A stretch of DNA of 32,188 bases from Cryobacterium frigoriphilum (lineage in GTDB: Bacteria > Actinomycetota > Actinomycetes > Actinomycetales > Microbacteriaceae). Of the stretch, positions 24,842 through 32,040 are shown in pieces. Made by a program: the position numbers and the translations under genes. Numbering within the stretch: position 1 is the stretch's first letter; each line of letters opens with the position of its first letter. Below the pieces are notes generated by a model that made no database searches, was not told the DNA's origin, and saw nothing but the letters and a program-made list of their open reading frames with translations. Where the stretch lies: contig NZ_SOHE01000003.1 in NCBI RefSeq assembly GCF_004403305.1, forward strand, positions 1 to 32,188. Reading direction: 5' to 3'.

Positions 24842-25279
24842 ATGTCGAAACGCTCAATCGCAATCACGACCACGACAATCACGCTCGCTGCCGCCGTCAT
24901 TGTGGCCGGTCTCTGGGTCACAGGCGGCGACCCGCTGCGTGGGATTCAGGAACTCGTCGCGCCACGATCGACTATGACGGTGGAAAACGTGTTCAACGGC
25001 TTCGAAGGACAACCGGACCTTCCCGTCACCAATCCCCAGGACATCACAGCCGAGGCGTGTTCCGACGAGGTCAGATGCTCCCAAGCCGTCCGAGCGGACC
25101 AAATCACTGTCTACCGGTTCGAGGACCGAGACGATGCCGAAGGGTTCACAGCCGCTCTCGGCGATAACGGATACCAATCCGACTGGATCGTCCTCGAATA
25201 CCAAGGTGCGAAGTACGACACCGACTCGGCGGAGAGTAGCTACGCCACAGTCTTCGACGGGACTTGGACAAGCGAGTAA
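24842..25279 (+). CDS. Exported or membrane-anchored small protein, unknown
   Basis: The 145-residue product starts MSKRSIAITTTTITLAAAVIVAGLWV, a signal peptide or anchor helix without a lipobox. The mature part is acidic, with two close cysteines (EACSDEVRCSQAV, likely a disulfide) and a compact aromatic end (VYRFEDRDDAEGFTAAL, then SDWIVLEYQGAKY). No family is recognised. A weak AAAGAG precedes the ATG. Codon use looks normal for the window, which supports a real gene. Confidence 0.65.
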   Translation: MSKRSIAITTTTITLAAAVIVAGLWVTGGDPLRGIQELVAPRSTMTVENVFNGFEGQPDLPVTNPQDITAEACSDEVRCSQAVRADQITVYRFEDRDDAEGFTAALGDNGYQSDWIVLEYQGAKYDTDSAESSYATVFDGTWTSE

Positions 25280-25551
25280 TGCTTTAGCCGGGAGAGATTC
25301 GACCCTGCAGACGACTTCACGCTAGGACAATGAGCGGAAAGACGAGGCACCCCGCGAGTGATCAGTCGGTTCACTCGTCGGGTCGGATCTCACGCCCTCG
25401 ATGTTTGCATTAGCCGCCCGTAAGCCGGACGGTGACCGGGACACGAGAATGGCCGAGGAGCGCCGATGAGGATCCGCGTAGTTCCGGGACGCCCGATTCC
25501 CGTTAGATCCGCTCGAGAAAATCCCCCGTCTGCCTTTCGAGAACACAATTG
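25280..25551. other. Intergenic stretch before the AbiE operon
   Basis: No supported gene. Readings on both strands lack family features. Confidence 0.4.
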
Positions 25552-25584
25552 CTTGAAAAGCGTACTCTGGTTATACTTTCCAAG
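25552..25584 (+). promoter_or_regulatory. Promoter with inverted repeat upstream of abiEi
   Basis: CTTGAAAAG (25552-25560) and CTTTCCAAG (25576-25584) form an 8-of-9 inverted repeat with a 15-base spacer. A TATACT -10 box lies at 25572-25577. The ATG follows at 25586, so the message would be nearly leaderless. AbiEi antitoxins repress their own promoter by binding inverted repeats, so this is the likely operator. Confidence 0.55.
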
Positions 25585-25585
25585 T

Positions 25586-26635
25586 ATGAACGTTGTTGTT
25601 GAACCGATCCTTCAGGAACTCGCTGCCGGTCAGTGGGGTCTATTCACCACAGCTCAGGCGCGGGCAAGGGGTGTGAGTCGCGCCAATCTCTCGCATCGGG
25701 AACAAGATGGGCGACTCGAGCGACTCGCCCACGGCGTGTACCGGCTCGGGGGAGTGCCGGTCGCTCCTCTAGATGATCTGCGCGCTGCCTGGATGTCGAC
25801 TGAACCCATAGTGCTGGCGTGGGAGCGGGGGAGTACCCCACGAGTCGTGGTGGGCGGGGCGGCCGCGGCAGCTGTTCATGAGTGCGGCGATATCAATCCA
25901 GTCCCGTACCGTCTGATCACCAGCGAGCGACGCCAAACGCAACGAACCGACATTGTCTACAGCCGGCGCCACCTGGATTCACGCGACATTGTGGTTGTCG
26001 GGGGCCTCCCGGTGACGAGCATCGAACGAACGGTTGCCGACCTGGTCGACGAGATCGGCGACCTGTCCCTGATCGGCGACGTGCTGGCCGACGCGACCCG
26101 GGGAGAACGAGCGGTCGACCTCGAACACCTCGGCCTTCTCCTGACCCCGTTCGCCGCACGATACGGCCACCCTCGAGGCGACGGCCCAGCTCTGCTGGAA
26201 CAACTCCGCCGGAGCGCGGGAATCGACGATATCGCCGCAGCGCGTGGGCTCGTGCAGCGGCCGGCTATCGGCGCCGCCCTCGAGGGAATCGTCGGCCAGG
26301 CAGTGCGGGAACAGCTGAGGACCATCGTCGCCGGCCTACAGCCCCAGCTGGCGGGGAGCGTCGAGCTGCGCGAACACATCGAGCGGATGATCGCACCGGT
26401 ACTCGTGGACCAGAGTCGCCTCGTGTCCGAAATCACGGACACCGTGCTCGCCCCACTACTTCAGCAACAGCGTGAACAGATGGAACACATCACGAAATCC
26501 ATCGCAGCGCAGATATCGGAATCGCTGCCAAACATCACCACTCCCGCGATCGACTTCTCAGTCCAAACCGGGAACTCGCCGGCTCCGACAGTCGGCGCCA
26601 CAGAAAAGTTCAGCAGGAAGGCGGGGGAACAATGA
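25586..26635 (+). CDS. abiEi: AbiEi-type antitoxin (type IV TA system)
   Basis: The 349-residue product has an N-terminal winged helix: LAAGQWGLFTTAQARARGVSRANLSH, then QDGRLERLAHGVYRL (about 10-55), the AbiEi_4 pattern. The middle domain includes VGGLPVTSIERTVADLVDEIGDLSLIGDVLADATRGER, typical of AbiEi. The last third (about 245-320) is a long helical, probably coiled segment, longer than in many AbiEi proteins. The antitoxin counters the toxin without direct binding and represses the operon. It overlaps the toxin gene by ATGA. Confidence 0.85.
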   Translation: MNVVVEPILQELAAGQWGLFTTAQARARGVSRANLSHREQDGRLERLAHGVYRLGGVPVAPLDDLRAAWMSTEPIVLAWERGSTPRVVVGGAAAAAVHECGDINPVPYRLITSERRQTQRTDIVYSRRHLDSRDIVVVGGLPVTSIERTVADLVDEIGDLSLIGDVLADATRGERAVDLEHLGLLLTPFAARYGHPRGDGPALLEQLRRSAGIDDIAAARGLVQRPAIGAALEGIVGQAVREQLRTIVAGLQPQLAGSVELREHIERMIAPVLVDQSRLVSEITDTVLAPLLQQQREQMEHITKSIAAQISESLPNITTPAIDFSVQTGNSPAPTVGATEKFSRKAGEQ

Positions 26636-27555
26636 TCGTCAGCGACCCATACCCAGATGGGCGTGCGGTGCTTTCCGCGATCACGGAGAAGGCCCGCGCG
26701 GCGCACCGAAGCGGCCTCGGTTCCTCCGTCCAGAGCCTCATCGAACTGGCTATCTTCGATCGCTTTCTCTGCCGGGTGTTCTCGCAGGACGATTGCCCCT
26801 TCGCACTGAAAGGAGGCACGAGCATGCTTGCTCGGCTTCCCCAATCGCGAAGCACGACCGATGTGGACCTCGAGACGGCGGAGATGAGTATCGACACCGC
26901 CATCGCCCAACTCACCTCAGCCGCGAGCATAGACCTGGGCGATCATTTCGAGTTCCGCTACGTCAGCCACCGCGACACCGGCGGCCCCAATCAGCCCGAG
27001 CTCCACGCCGCGGCCATCACGTTCAGCGTCACCGTTCGAGGCGCCGGCACCCGAAACCCCCTCAGAGTCGATCTGGCCATCCACACGCGCACCCCTGCCG
27101 CACCCCTGGACATCATCACTCCAGCGTTCAGGCTCGACGTGTCGCGCCTGGGACCGGCCGTTGCCTATCAGGCGATCGCGGTCGAGGACCAGATCGCGGA
27201 CAAGGTGTGCGCGACTCTATCGACCTACGGCGGCCAGGCCTCCACCCGAACGAAAGATCTCGTCGATCTGGCCATCCTCACGAAGACGATGCGAATCGAT
27301 GCACGCCAACTCCGCATCAGCGTCCACACCGAAGCGCACCAGCGTGGCTTGCCGCCGTTTACTGCGCTCCACGTGCCACGCTCCATGACCGACGGATACC
27401 GCAAAGTTGCCAAGACCGTTCCTGTCTTGAGCGACTTCCTCGACCATGAAGCTGCGCTCTCCCTGGTCAACGCAATGCTGCTGCCAGCCCTTAGCGCCGA
27501 AATCGAGGACGGGGCCTGGGACCCATCACAACAACAGTGGATCCGCCCGAGCTGA
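26632..27555 (+). CDS. abiEii: AbiEii-family nucleotidyltransferase toxin
   Basis: The 307-residue protein has the DUF1814 core: FALKGGTSMLARLP, then SRSTTDVDLET (catalytic GG and DxD motifs at about 60-80), the Asp in LRVDLAIHTR near 145, and a late IADKVCATLS...RTKDLVDLAIL motif. AbiEii toxins transfer nucleotides, in characterised cases onto tRNA acceptor stems, and block growth upon phage infection. The reading frame is full length and the key motifs are intact, so the pair should be functional. Confidence 0.88.
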   Translation: MIVSDPYPDGRAVLSAITEKARAAHRSGLGSSVQSLIELAIFDRFLCRVFSQDDCPFALKGGTSMLARLPQSRSTTDVDLETAEMSIDTAIAQLTSAASIDLGDHFEFRYVSHRDTGGPNQPELHAAAITFSVTVRGAGTRNPLRVDLAIHTRTPAAPLDIITPAFRLDVSRLGPAVAYQAIAVEDQIADKVCATLSTYGGQASTRTKDLVDLAILTKTMRIDARQLRISVHTEAHQRGLPPFTALHVPRSMTDGYRKVAKTVPVLSDFLDHEAALSLVNAMLLPALSAEIEDGAWDPSQQQWIRPS

Positions 27556-27902
27556 CCGGTGCGAGACCCGCGGCCATGATGTGCTCGAACTCGCCGCCGG
27601 CCAAGTCGAGATACGGGCCCGTCGCTCGGTCGGACACCACTGGCCCCCGGCCGCGCGACTGCCCGGCACCTCAAGGCAATATCCGTGGCCTCCGAAGACA
27701 ATATTGACCGGTCCCCACACCCGCAAATACTCAATAGGCAGCCGCTGGCGGTCCGCGCATGAGTGAAGCCAAGCCGCTATCACCGCCACTTTATAAGTGG
27801 CTTCTATGATCGAGTAAGCGATCTGTTTACTCGGGGCTAAATTGTTCTATTTATGTCCAGACTGGGGCCTCGACGTCCGGTCAGGACGTGAGCACCGTCA
27901 CG
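27556..27902. other. Intergenic region with two hairpins after the AbiE operon
   Basis: No gene is supported. Two short palindromes lie close together. GCCACTT-TAT-AAGTGGC (27785-27801) has a perfect 7-bp stem. CGAGTAA ... TTACTCG (27811-27833) has a 7-bp stem and 9-base loop. They could be terminators for the converging abiEii and SRPBCC genes; T runs are short. Confidence 0.45.
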
Positions 27903-28370
27903 TCAAGCGCGGGCGTAGCGCGACGCGAGTTGGCGCAGGGTGGCTTCGATGCTGGCGGCGTTCTGCCGATGAAAGCCGAGCAACTCGAAGATCTTGCCCT
28001 GCACGGCTGGGACGGTGCTGTAGTCGAACGTCTCAGTGACGCGCGTAGACGTGGGCGTGAGCGGCGTGAGTTCCCAGCGCCACCGGTGGCCCGCTGGGTG
28101 ACGCCATTCCACAAGCCGACCGTCCTCGAAGCGCGTCACCGTGCTGGTAATGCGATATCGGACGCCGAACTGCTTTATCGCTACCGAGAATTGTGCGCCC
28201 TGGCTAAGCCGCCGCGGCCCCGACACCGTGTCGCGGACGGTGCCCGAGCCGTCCAGCTCACCGTGACGGTGCGGATCAGCCACCAACGCGAAGACGTCGT
28301 CGGACGAAGCCGGCACCTTGACAGTGCGCGCGACTCGGCGCGGTCCTTGCTCAACCTGTTCGACCGTCAT
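27903..28370 (-). CDS. SRPBCC (START-like) family protein
   Basis: The 155-residue product starts MTVEQVEQGPRRVARTVKVPAS. The pattern DDVFALVADPHRHGELDGSGTV, then GAQFSVAI, then RWRWELTPL and STRVTETFDYSTVPAV is that of polyketide cyclase/dehydrase-type SRPBCC proteins, which bind hydrophobic ligands. The start at 28370 is chosen because it follows the upstream antitoxin-like gene by 10 bases; the longer reading to 28463 overlaps that gene. The ligand is unknown. Confidence 0.82.
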   Translation of the reverse strand: MTVEQVEQGPRRVARTVKVPASSDDVFALVADPHRHGELDGSGTVRDTVSGPRRLSQGAQFSVAIKQFGVRYRITSTVTRFEDGRLVEWRHPAGHRWRWELTPLTPTSTRVTETFDYSTVPAVQGKIFELLGFHRQNAASIEATLRQLASRYARA

Positions 28371-28380
28371 GCTGCCTAGC

Positions 28381-28773
28381 CTAGGCCGCGGCCATGTAGG
28401 ACCGCGCCGCGGCCATGACCTGCCGGGAACGTCCCTCCGAAAGCGCTTCGGCCGGCGAAGCATCGCCCAGTTCCGGGTTCATACCCATAAACCACGCCCT
28501 GGCAACGTCAGACGAATGAACCGAACAGAGGATCTCGAGCACCTGAAATGTGTCTCTGAGGAGCTTTTCACTCGCCTGCGGCGGTCGTACCGTTGCGTGT
28601 GCCCAGCGAGCAAGCGTGCGGGCGTTCTTACCCACGATCACGCCCAGCAGCACCTGGCCCAGCTGCGCCTGCAACATCGCTGCGATCTCAGCAACGCTCA
28701 GACCCACGGAGCGTTCGTGTGCCGCGCGATCAGCACCAGAACGAGAACCATCCCCGGTTGACGTCTTGATCAT
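28381..28773 (-). CDS. MbcA/ParS/Xre-type antitoxin-like protein without toxin partner
   Basis: The 130-residue product has an HTH-like part (VGLSVAEIAAMLQAQLGQVLLGVIVGKNARTLARWAHA, about 23-61). A C-terminal domain follows (ASEKLLRDTFQVLEIL, then DVARAWFMGMNPELGDASPAEAL and RQVMAAARSYMAA) that matches the toxin-binding domain of MbcA/ParS antitoxins. Those antitoxins normally pair with a RES-domain NAD-cleaving toxin; none is in this window. The next gene is an SRPBCC protein, 10 bases away. Repeats of 12 bp upstream may be the operator. Confidence 0.75.
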   Translation of the reverse strand: MIKTSTGDGSRSGADRAAHERSVGLSVAEIAAMLQAQLGQVLLGVIVGKNARTLARWAHATVRPPQASEKLLRDTFQVLEILCSVHSSDVARAWFMGMNPELGDASPAEALSEGRSRQVMAAARSYMAAA

Positions 28774-28789
28774 GACCCGAGGCTACCAT

Positions 28790-28837
28790 TTAGCGGGTGT
28801 TATGTCGGGTAATTTGTCGGGTGATATGACCGATAAT
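28790..28837. repeat. Four imperfect 12-bp tandem repeats upstream of the antitoxin-like gene
   Basis: The units are TTAGCGGGTGTT, ATGTCGGGTAAT, TTGTCGGGTGAT and ATGACCGATAAT, ending 17 bases before the ATG region of the minus-strand gene. The repeated core is (T)CGGGT(A/G)AT. The spacing is just over one helical turn, suggesting a protein-binding array for autoregulation. Confidence 0.65.
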
Positions 28838-28943
28838 AATGATTATGTCAACAAGTAATGTATTTGATCTAGACTTCGCCGAACAAAGTGCTCTGATACG
28901 GATGCTGCTTAGTTTCCAGAACGGTGCACTGAGGCGCTCCGGC

Positions 28944-29386
28944 TTAATCTGGGCGTCGCAACGTCGTCTTGTTGGTGCCGCGCTCCGAAGCTGAACGAAG
29001 CGGCAAGTTGGCGTCGGCGCCATGGATGAAATCTAAGCCGGGCAGACTGACACAAACGAGGCGACCGCCAACTCGAAATGATCGAACATGACATCCCGTC
29101 GCGGTGCCTCTATATTCATAGATCTCAAAAACAGAACCACGTTTCTCGATGTAGCCCAACACCTTCTCGGGCGACCTTTCGTGGCAGCGGCGATCACCCA
29201 CACGCCATCATGATCGGACGGACTACGAAGCACGAGATCCCCCGTTGCGCACGGCTCATGACGTCGCCAACCGGAACAATGACCGAATATTCACTCGAGC
29301 GGACGACCGAAGCCAAAGGACGGACCAGCTGTCCGGCTATGAAATCGAAATACGTCGGGATATGAGGCGGTGACGATTTCGTACCA
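28944..29386 (-). pseudogene. Frameshifted coding remnant downstream of the 29291-29752 gene
   Basis: Three different minus-strand frames carry protein-like sequence in turn. The first is YFDFIAGQLVRPLASVV then SEYSVIVPVGDVMSRAQRG (about 29377-29245). The second is DLVLRSPSDHDGVWVIAAATK (about 29244-29182). The third is ERSPEKVLGYIEKRGSVFEI then VGGRLVCVSLPGLDF (about 29183-29030). Joined, they read as one continuation of the upstream open frame, whose own end looks out of frame. No family is recognised; no intact gene remains. Confidence 0.5.
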
Positions 29387-29752
29387 ATCAAAATCGAACT
29401 CACAGCCGGAGTCGGCGTCGAAAGCGGTGGCAGCGGCAGTTTCGTGGCGGATGAATGGTTCGGGTTGGGAATGGGAATGGGAATGGGTGTAGGTGCGGGC
29501 GCGGAGGTAGGCGAGCGTCGCAGTGGTGTCTGCCACTTTCCCAGGTGATTCCTCGGGGATGCTGATGAGCTCGCTCCTGGGGCCAACGACTAGTTTCACG
29601 GTGATTGGCTTCCCTGCGGTGTCTACCGCGGGGATGTCGAGTGTTTCAGTGGTTTGGCTGATCCCGAGTGCAGCGACCAACGGTAGGAGTGCATCCGCAA
29701 CTGCGGCTGTGGTCAGGAATGACGCTCCAATGTAGGTAATTCTTCTCATCAC
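29291..29752 (-). CDS. Hypothetical exported protein, probably the 5' part of a broken gene
   Basis: The 153-residue product starts (GTG, then ATG) MMRRITYIGASFLTTAAVADALLPLVAALG, a signal or anchor helix. It continues TTETLDIPAVDTAGKPITVKLVVGPRSEL and has a short His/Ser run (THSHSHSQ, 89-96). The last 25 or so residues overlap a better-looking frame that continues downstream, so the natural protein was probably about 260 residues long. No family is recognised. Confidence 0.5.
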   Translation of the reverse strand: MMRRITYIGASFLTTAAVADALLPLVAALGISQTTETLDIPAVDTAGKPITVKLVVGPRSELISIPEESPGKVADTTATLAYLRARTYTHSHSHSQPEPFIRHETAAATAFDADSGCEFDFDWYEIVTASYPDVFRFHSRTAGPSFGFGRPLE

Positions 29753-29880
29753 AATATGGTGCCATCTGGGACGTGTACTAAAAAGACCTTTGTCATGTCC
29801 CGCCGGATAGTGTAGGGATTGGGACCGTGCGAGTGAGCTGATTAGGCAGCACTGAGCGCGGCGATGCGGAGGGCTCGCCG

Positions 29881-30222
29881 GAATCTATCATAGAGCACAC
29901 CACCGGCTATCTGACGCTGCTGCATCTACCCGAGCGCCACGGCGCCCTCGAAGTCCAAGAAGCCATCATCCCCGCGATCAACCGCCTCCCAGAAATGCTG
30001 CAAAAAACCCTCACCTGGGACCAGGGCATCGAGATGTCCAACCACGTCGCGATCGCCGCAGCCACCGACGTCGACATCTACTTCTGCGCCCCCTCTCCCT
30101 GGCAGCGCGGCAGCAGCGAGAACACCAACGGGCTGTTCCGCCAGCACTTCCCCAAGGGCACAGACCTCTCCGGATACCACCCGACTACCTCGAGTTCGTC
30201 GCACACCAACTCAACTGAGTAT
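29881..30222 (+). pseudogene. IS30-family transposase remnant (C-terminal half)
   Basis: Frame 1 reads ESIIEHTTGYLTLLHLPERH, then TLTWDQGIEMSNH, then DVDIYFCAPSPWQRGSSENTNGLFRQHFPKGTDLSGYHP. These are the second Asp (WDQG) and Glu (ENTNG) regions of the IS30 DDE core. The N-terminal HTH and first Asp are missing. A one-base loss after YHP breaks the end; the original frame (DYLEFVAHQLN) continues shifted and stops at about 30222. A minus-strand reading of the same bases is a shadow. Confidence 0.85.
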
Positions 30223-30231
30223 TCGAGCCTC

Positions 30232-30275
30232 TGAGCCCCACCCGATCGTGCGGTTGAGCCCCATCGATCGTGCGG
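30232..30275. repeat. Two direct repeats, TGAGCCCCA-CGATCGTGCGG type
   Basis: TGAGCCCCAcc-CGATCGTGCGG (30232-30253) and TGAGCCCCAt-CGATCGTGCGG (30255-30275) are nearly identical. Multiple short end repeats like this are typical of IS21-type element ends; that origin is a guess. They begin 10 bases after the IS30 remnant. Confidence 0.6.
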
Positions 30276-30277
30276 AA

Positions 30278-30316
30278 GAGCACCAGTGGCGGTGTGGCTC
30301 AGCACCACTGGTGCTC
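30278..30316. repeat. Perfect 12-bp inverted repeat
   Basis: GAGCACCAGTGG (30278-30289) and CCACTGGTGCTC (30305-30316) are exact reverse complements around a 15-base loop. It could be an element end or a terminator for the minus-strand remnant at 30328. Confidence 0.7.
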
Positions 30317-30327
30317 CCCGTCACGGA

Positions 30328-30450
30328 TTACGCAGTCGCGAGTGCGGCGAGTTCGCGCACGTTGTGGCTGCCGGTCTCGGCTCGGAGGGTCTTGTGCACA
30401 ATGCGGTCCACTATCGCGTCGACGTGGACCCGGAACCAAGGGTGGCTCCC
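30328..30450 (-). pseudogene. C-terminal remnant of an unidentified (probably mobile-element) protein
   Basis: On the minus strand about 40 codons read SHPWFRVHVDAIVDRIVHK, then TLRAETGSHNVRELAALATA, then TAA at 30330-30328. No start codon is in frame. The sequence is protein-like with strong codon bias, but I cannot name the family. It ends just before the inverted and direct repeats at 30316-30232, which fits an element tail. Confidence 0.4.
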
Positions 30451-30635
30451 AACAGAAATATCCAGTGGCTCCAAAACACACTACGTACACCTTCGACGAG
30501 TGGCCCCGAAGGTCAATAACACCGGCCCCCAGGAGAGCGAATATTCAACTCTGTTGAACGGGCCGTTCCGACTCCGGTTTGAGTATGGTCAGGGCGAGAC
30601 AGGTTTAGGGCGTGGGTACGCTCGGCGCTGCTTGG
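30451..30635. other. Stretch without a recognisable gene
   Basis: The segment lies between two mobile-like remnants. It shows no coding signal that I can support. Confidence 0.3.
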
Positions 30636-30778
30636 CGAGTAGCCCTTGGTGGTAGCGGTAGTCCGGCGAGTTGGTGTGTTATCTCAGGACATCGTGGACA
30701 CTAAACCTCATCACTTCGCGGACATTGAGTCTCACGGCACCAAGTGTCTGGACTGGCGCTACCATCAGGCGCTACTCG
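30636..30778. repeat. Imperfect 29-bp inverted repeat carrying related coding fragments
   Basis: The arm 30636-30664 matches the reverse complement of 30750-30778 at 24 of 29 positions. Minus-strand reading of the first arm and its flank gives DYRYHQGLLAKQRRAYPRPKP. Plus-strand reading of the second gives DWRYHQALLAMLMRANTRQPKP. These are two related gene fragments in opposite orientation, so this looks like an inverted duplication of a lost gene. The family is not recognised. Confidence 0.55.
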
Positions 30779-30875
30779 CCATGCTGATGAGGGCCAATAC
30801 CCGTCAACCGAAACCTTGTGCCGCTGGCGTCACGGATCCGGCAGGCGGTATGGAAGACAGCGTGTGGACTGATGA

Positions 30876-31220
30876 CTATACGTGCGGTCGCCAGCGCATT
30901 GCTGCGCGCAGTTGACGTACGGTCGCTCCGTCTGTTGCAAGCAGGTCGACAGCGGCCGCAACGCTGACGACGGAGGCCATGCGCAGCGGATCACTCATAA
31001 TGGTCACCTCAAACCTGTTCCCGATTTGGTACACCAGCGCAATCACCGTCGACTGTCCCGTATCCGACTCGTAAACGACCATCCACTCCCTTTTTGATCC
31101 AGCGTTGACCGTGATCGAATCACTCCGCAGAACGTCGTCGCCGGTTAGCCTGCGTTCCGGTGTTGGGTGCCGTGCCCGGCTCATCCCGTCGGGCACGGCG
31201 ACCAGATGCGTCTTCTTCAT
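30876..31220 (-). CDS. Small hypothetical protein, paralogue of the next gene
   Basis: The 114-residue product starts MKKTHLVAVPDGMSRARHPT; AGGAA lies 7 bases before the ATG. The middle reads REWMVVYESDTGQSTVIALVYQIGNRFEVTIMSDPLRMASVVSVAAAVDLLA, a small strand-strand-helix unit. The FEV...P...SV..A.DFL-like pattern is shared with the 31241-31546 product. No signal, membrane or Cys features are seen. It is the last gene of a three-gene minus-strand set. Confidence 0.65.
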   Translation of the reverse strand: MKKTHLVAVPDGMSRARHPTPERRLTGDDVLRSDSITVNAGSKREWMVVYESDTGQSTVIALVYQIGNRFEVTIMSDPLRMASVVSVAAAVDLLATDGATVRQLRAAMRWRPHV

Positions 31221-31240
31221 AGCGTTTCCTCGCTGTCCTC

Positions 31241-31546
31241 TCATTGCGAAGTAACCGATTGCGAGCTACTGTCGCGGTCGTCTGAAGGCGTCCAGAAAGC
31301 GCCGGATGCGTTACCCCGAGCCGGCAGGGTGTTTGTGATGAAGTCGATCGCGGCGAGAAGGCTGCCAAAACTTGGCTCCGTGAGCAGAGTCGCCACCGTT
31401 GTCACCTCAAAAGCGTTGCTGACGCGGACGATGAAACCAACAGTTGCACTGCGCTGATCCGCCGGCCCGTCTTCAATCCCCAGCTCCCAGCGACCTACAG
31501 CCACAGGTCGCACCCAAAGCGGCCCAACGACCCATTCATCGCTCAT
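31241..31546 (-). CDS. Small hypothetical protein with the same fold pattern
   Basis: The 101-residue product starts MSDEWVVGPLWVRPVAVGRWELGIED. The core SATVGFIVRVSNAFEVTTVATLL, then EPSFGSLLAAIDFITNTL parallels the neighbouring 30876-31220 protein, so this is likely a divergent tandem duplication. GGTGGAG lies about 11 bases before the ATG; a GTG three codons upstream (31555) is possible. It sits 20 bases before the next gene of the set. Confidence 0.62.
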   Translation of the reverse strand: MSDEWVVGPLWVRPVAVGRWELGIEDGPADQRSATVGFIVRVSNAFEVTTVATLLTEPSFGSLLAAIDFITNTLPARGNASGAFWTPSDDRDSSSQSVTSQ

Positions 31547-31609
31547 AGAAAGCACTCCACCCTTCGCTCTGCAACTCCCAGTCCACGAGATGATTTAGCT
31601 TTCATGGAT

Positions 31610-31930
31610 TCACTCATTTGACTTGACCCATTTACTGACGCTGAAGGCAACGGCAAGAATTGTCTCGCGGGCAGGGGACGGTGCCTGGGCCAACGACGCC
31701 GCGTGTTGCCACACCCGCAACCACGTTTCGAGCACGGCTTTGTCGGCCTGCCCCCGGGTCTCCACGATCCGCAGACAGAGTGAGTACGTTTCCGTTGCCA
31801 GTTCGTCATAGAGGCAACTGAACGCGAACATATTCCCCAGCGCCGTTTCATCGAGCATCACCCGCAAGGGCTCCGCGCGCATCACGCTACTGTCGAGCGC
31901 AATAAGACCACTTCTAGGCGACAAGATCAT
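31610..31930 (-). CDS. Truncated sigma-70 region 2-like protein
   Basis: The 106-residue product has FAFSCLYDELATETYSLCLRIVETRGQADKAVLETWLRVWQHAASL. This follows the ECF sigma region 2 pattern (core binding, -10 recognition) with the AD..V.E.WL.VW helix. Region 4 is missing; the gene stops after SVSKWVKSNE. It may be a decayed sigma factor or a small regulator that titrates core polymerase. The ATG at 31930 lies in a perfect 14-bp palindrome (31923-31936, AAGATCATGATCTT). Confidence 0.55.
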   Translation of the reverse strand: MILSPRSGLIALDSSVMRAEPLRVMLDETALGNMFAFSCLYDELATETYSLCLRIVETRGQADKAVLETWLRVWQHAASLAQAPSPARETILAVAFSVSKWVKSNE

Positions 31931-31991
31931 GATCTTAACTAATCTGATCGGGGACGGAACTGCTACGGGTTGTAATTGCGCCCGATCGCGA

Positions 31992-32011
31992 CTAGGGCGT
32001 GTCTCCTAATG
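31992..32011. repeat. Left terminal inverted repeat of the right IS5-type element
   Basis: CTAGGGCGTGTCTCCTAATG is the exact reverse complement of 80-99. It lies 29 bases before the transposase ATG. Confidence 0.8.
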
Positions 32012-32040
32012 ATCCGTGGGGTCGTCTGGCACAGTTGACG

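Noticed and set aside
24505..24921. Minus-strand reading between nuoA and the secreted protein gene
   Set aside because: Overlaps the start of the 24842 gene; no clear ribosome site or family, so not called, although its C-terminal part looks somewhat protein-like.
25882..26475. Plus-strand Arg/Pro-rich reading inside abiEi
   Set aside because: Out-of-frame shadow of the AbiEi gene.
29460..29490. Short GGGAAT-type tandem repeats (possible CRISPR or microsatellite)
   Set aside because: It is only a three-unit codon repeat for His-Ser within the 29291-29752 frame; there are no spacers.
31543..31851. Minus-strand Cys/Arg-rich reading
   Set aside because: Shadow of the sigma region 2-like frame.
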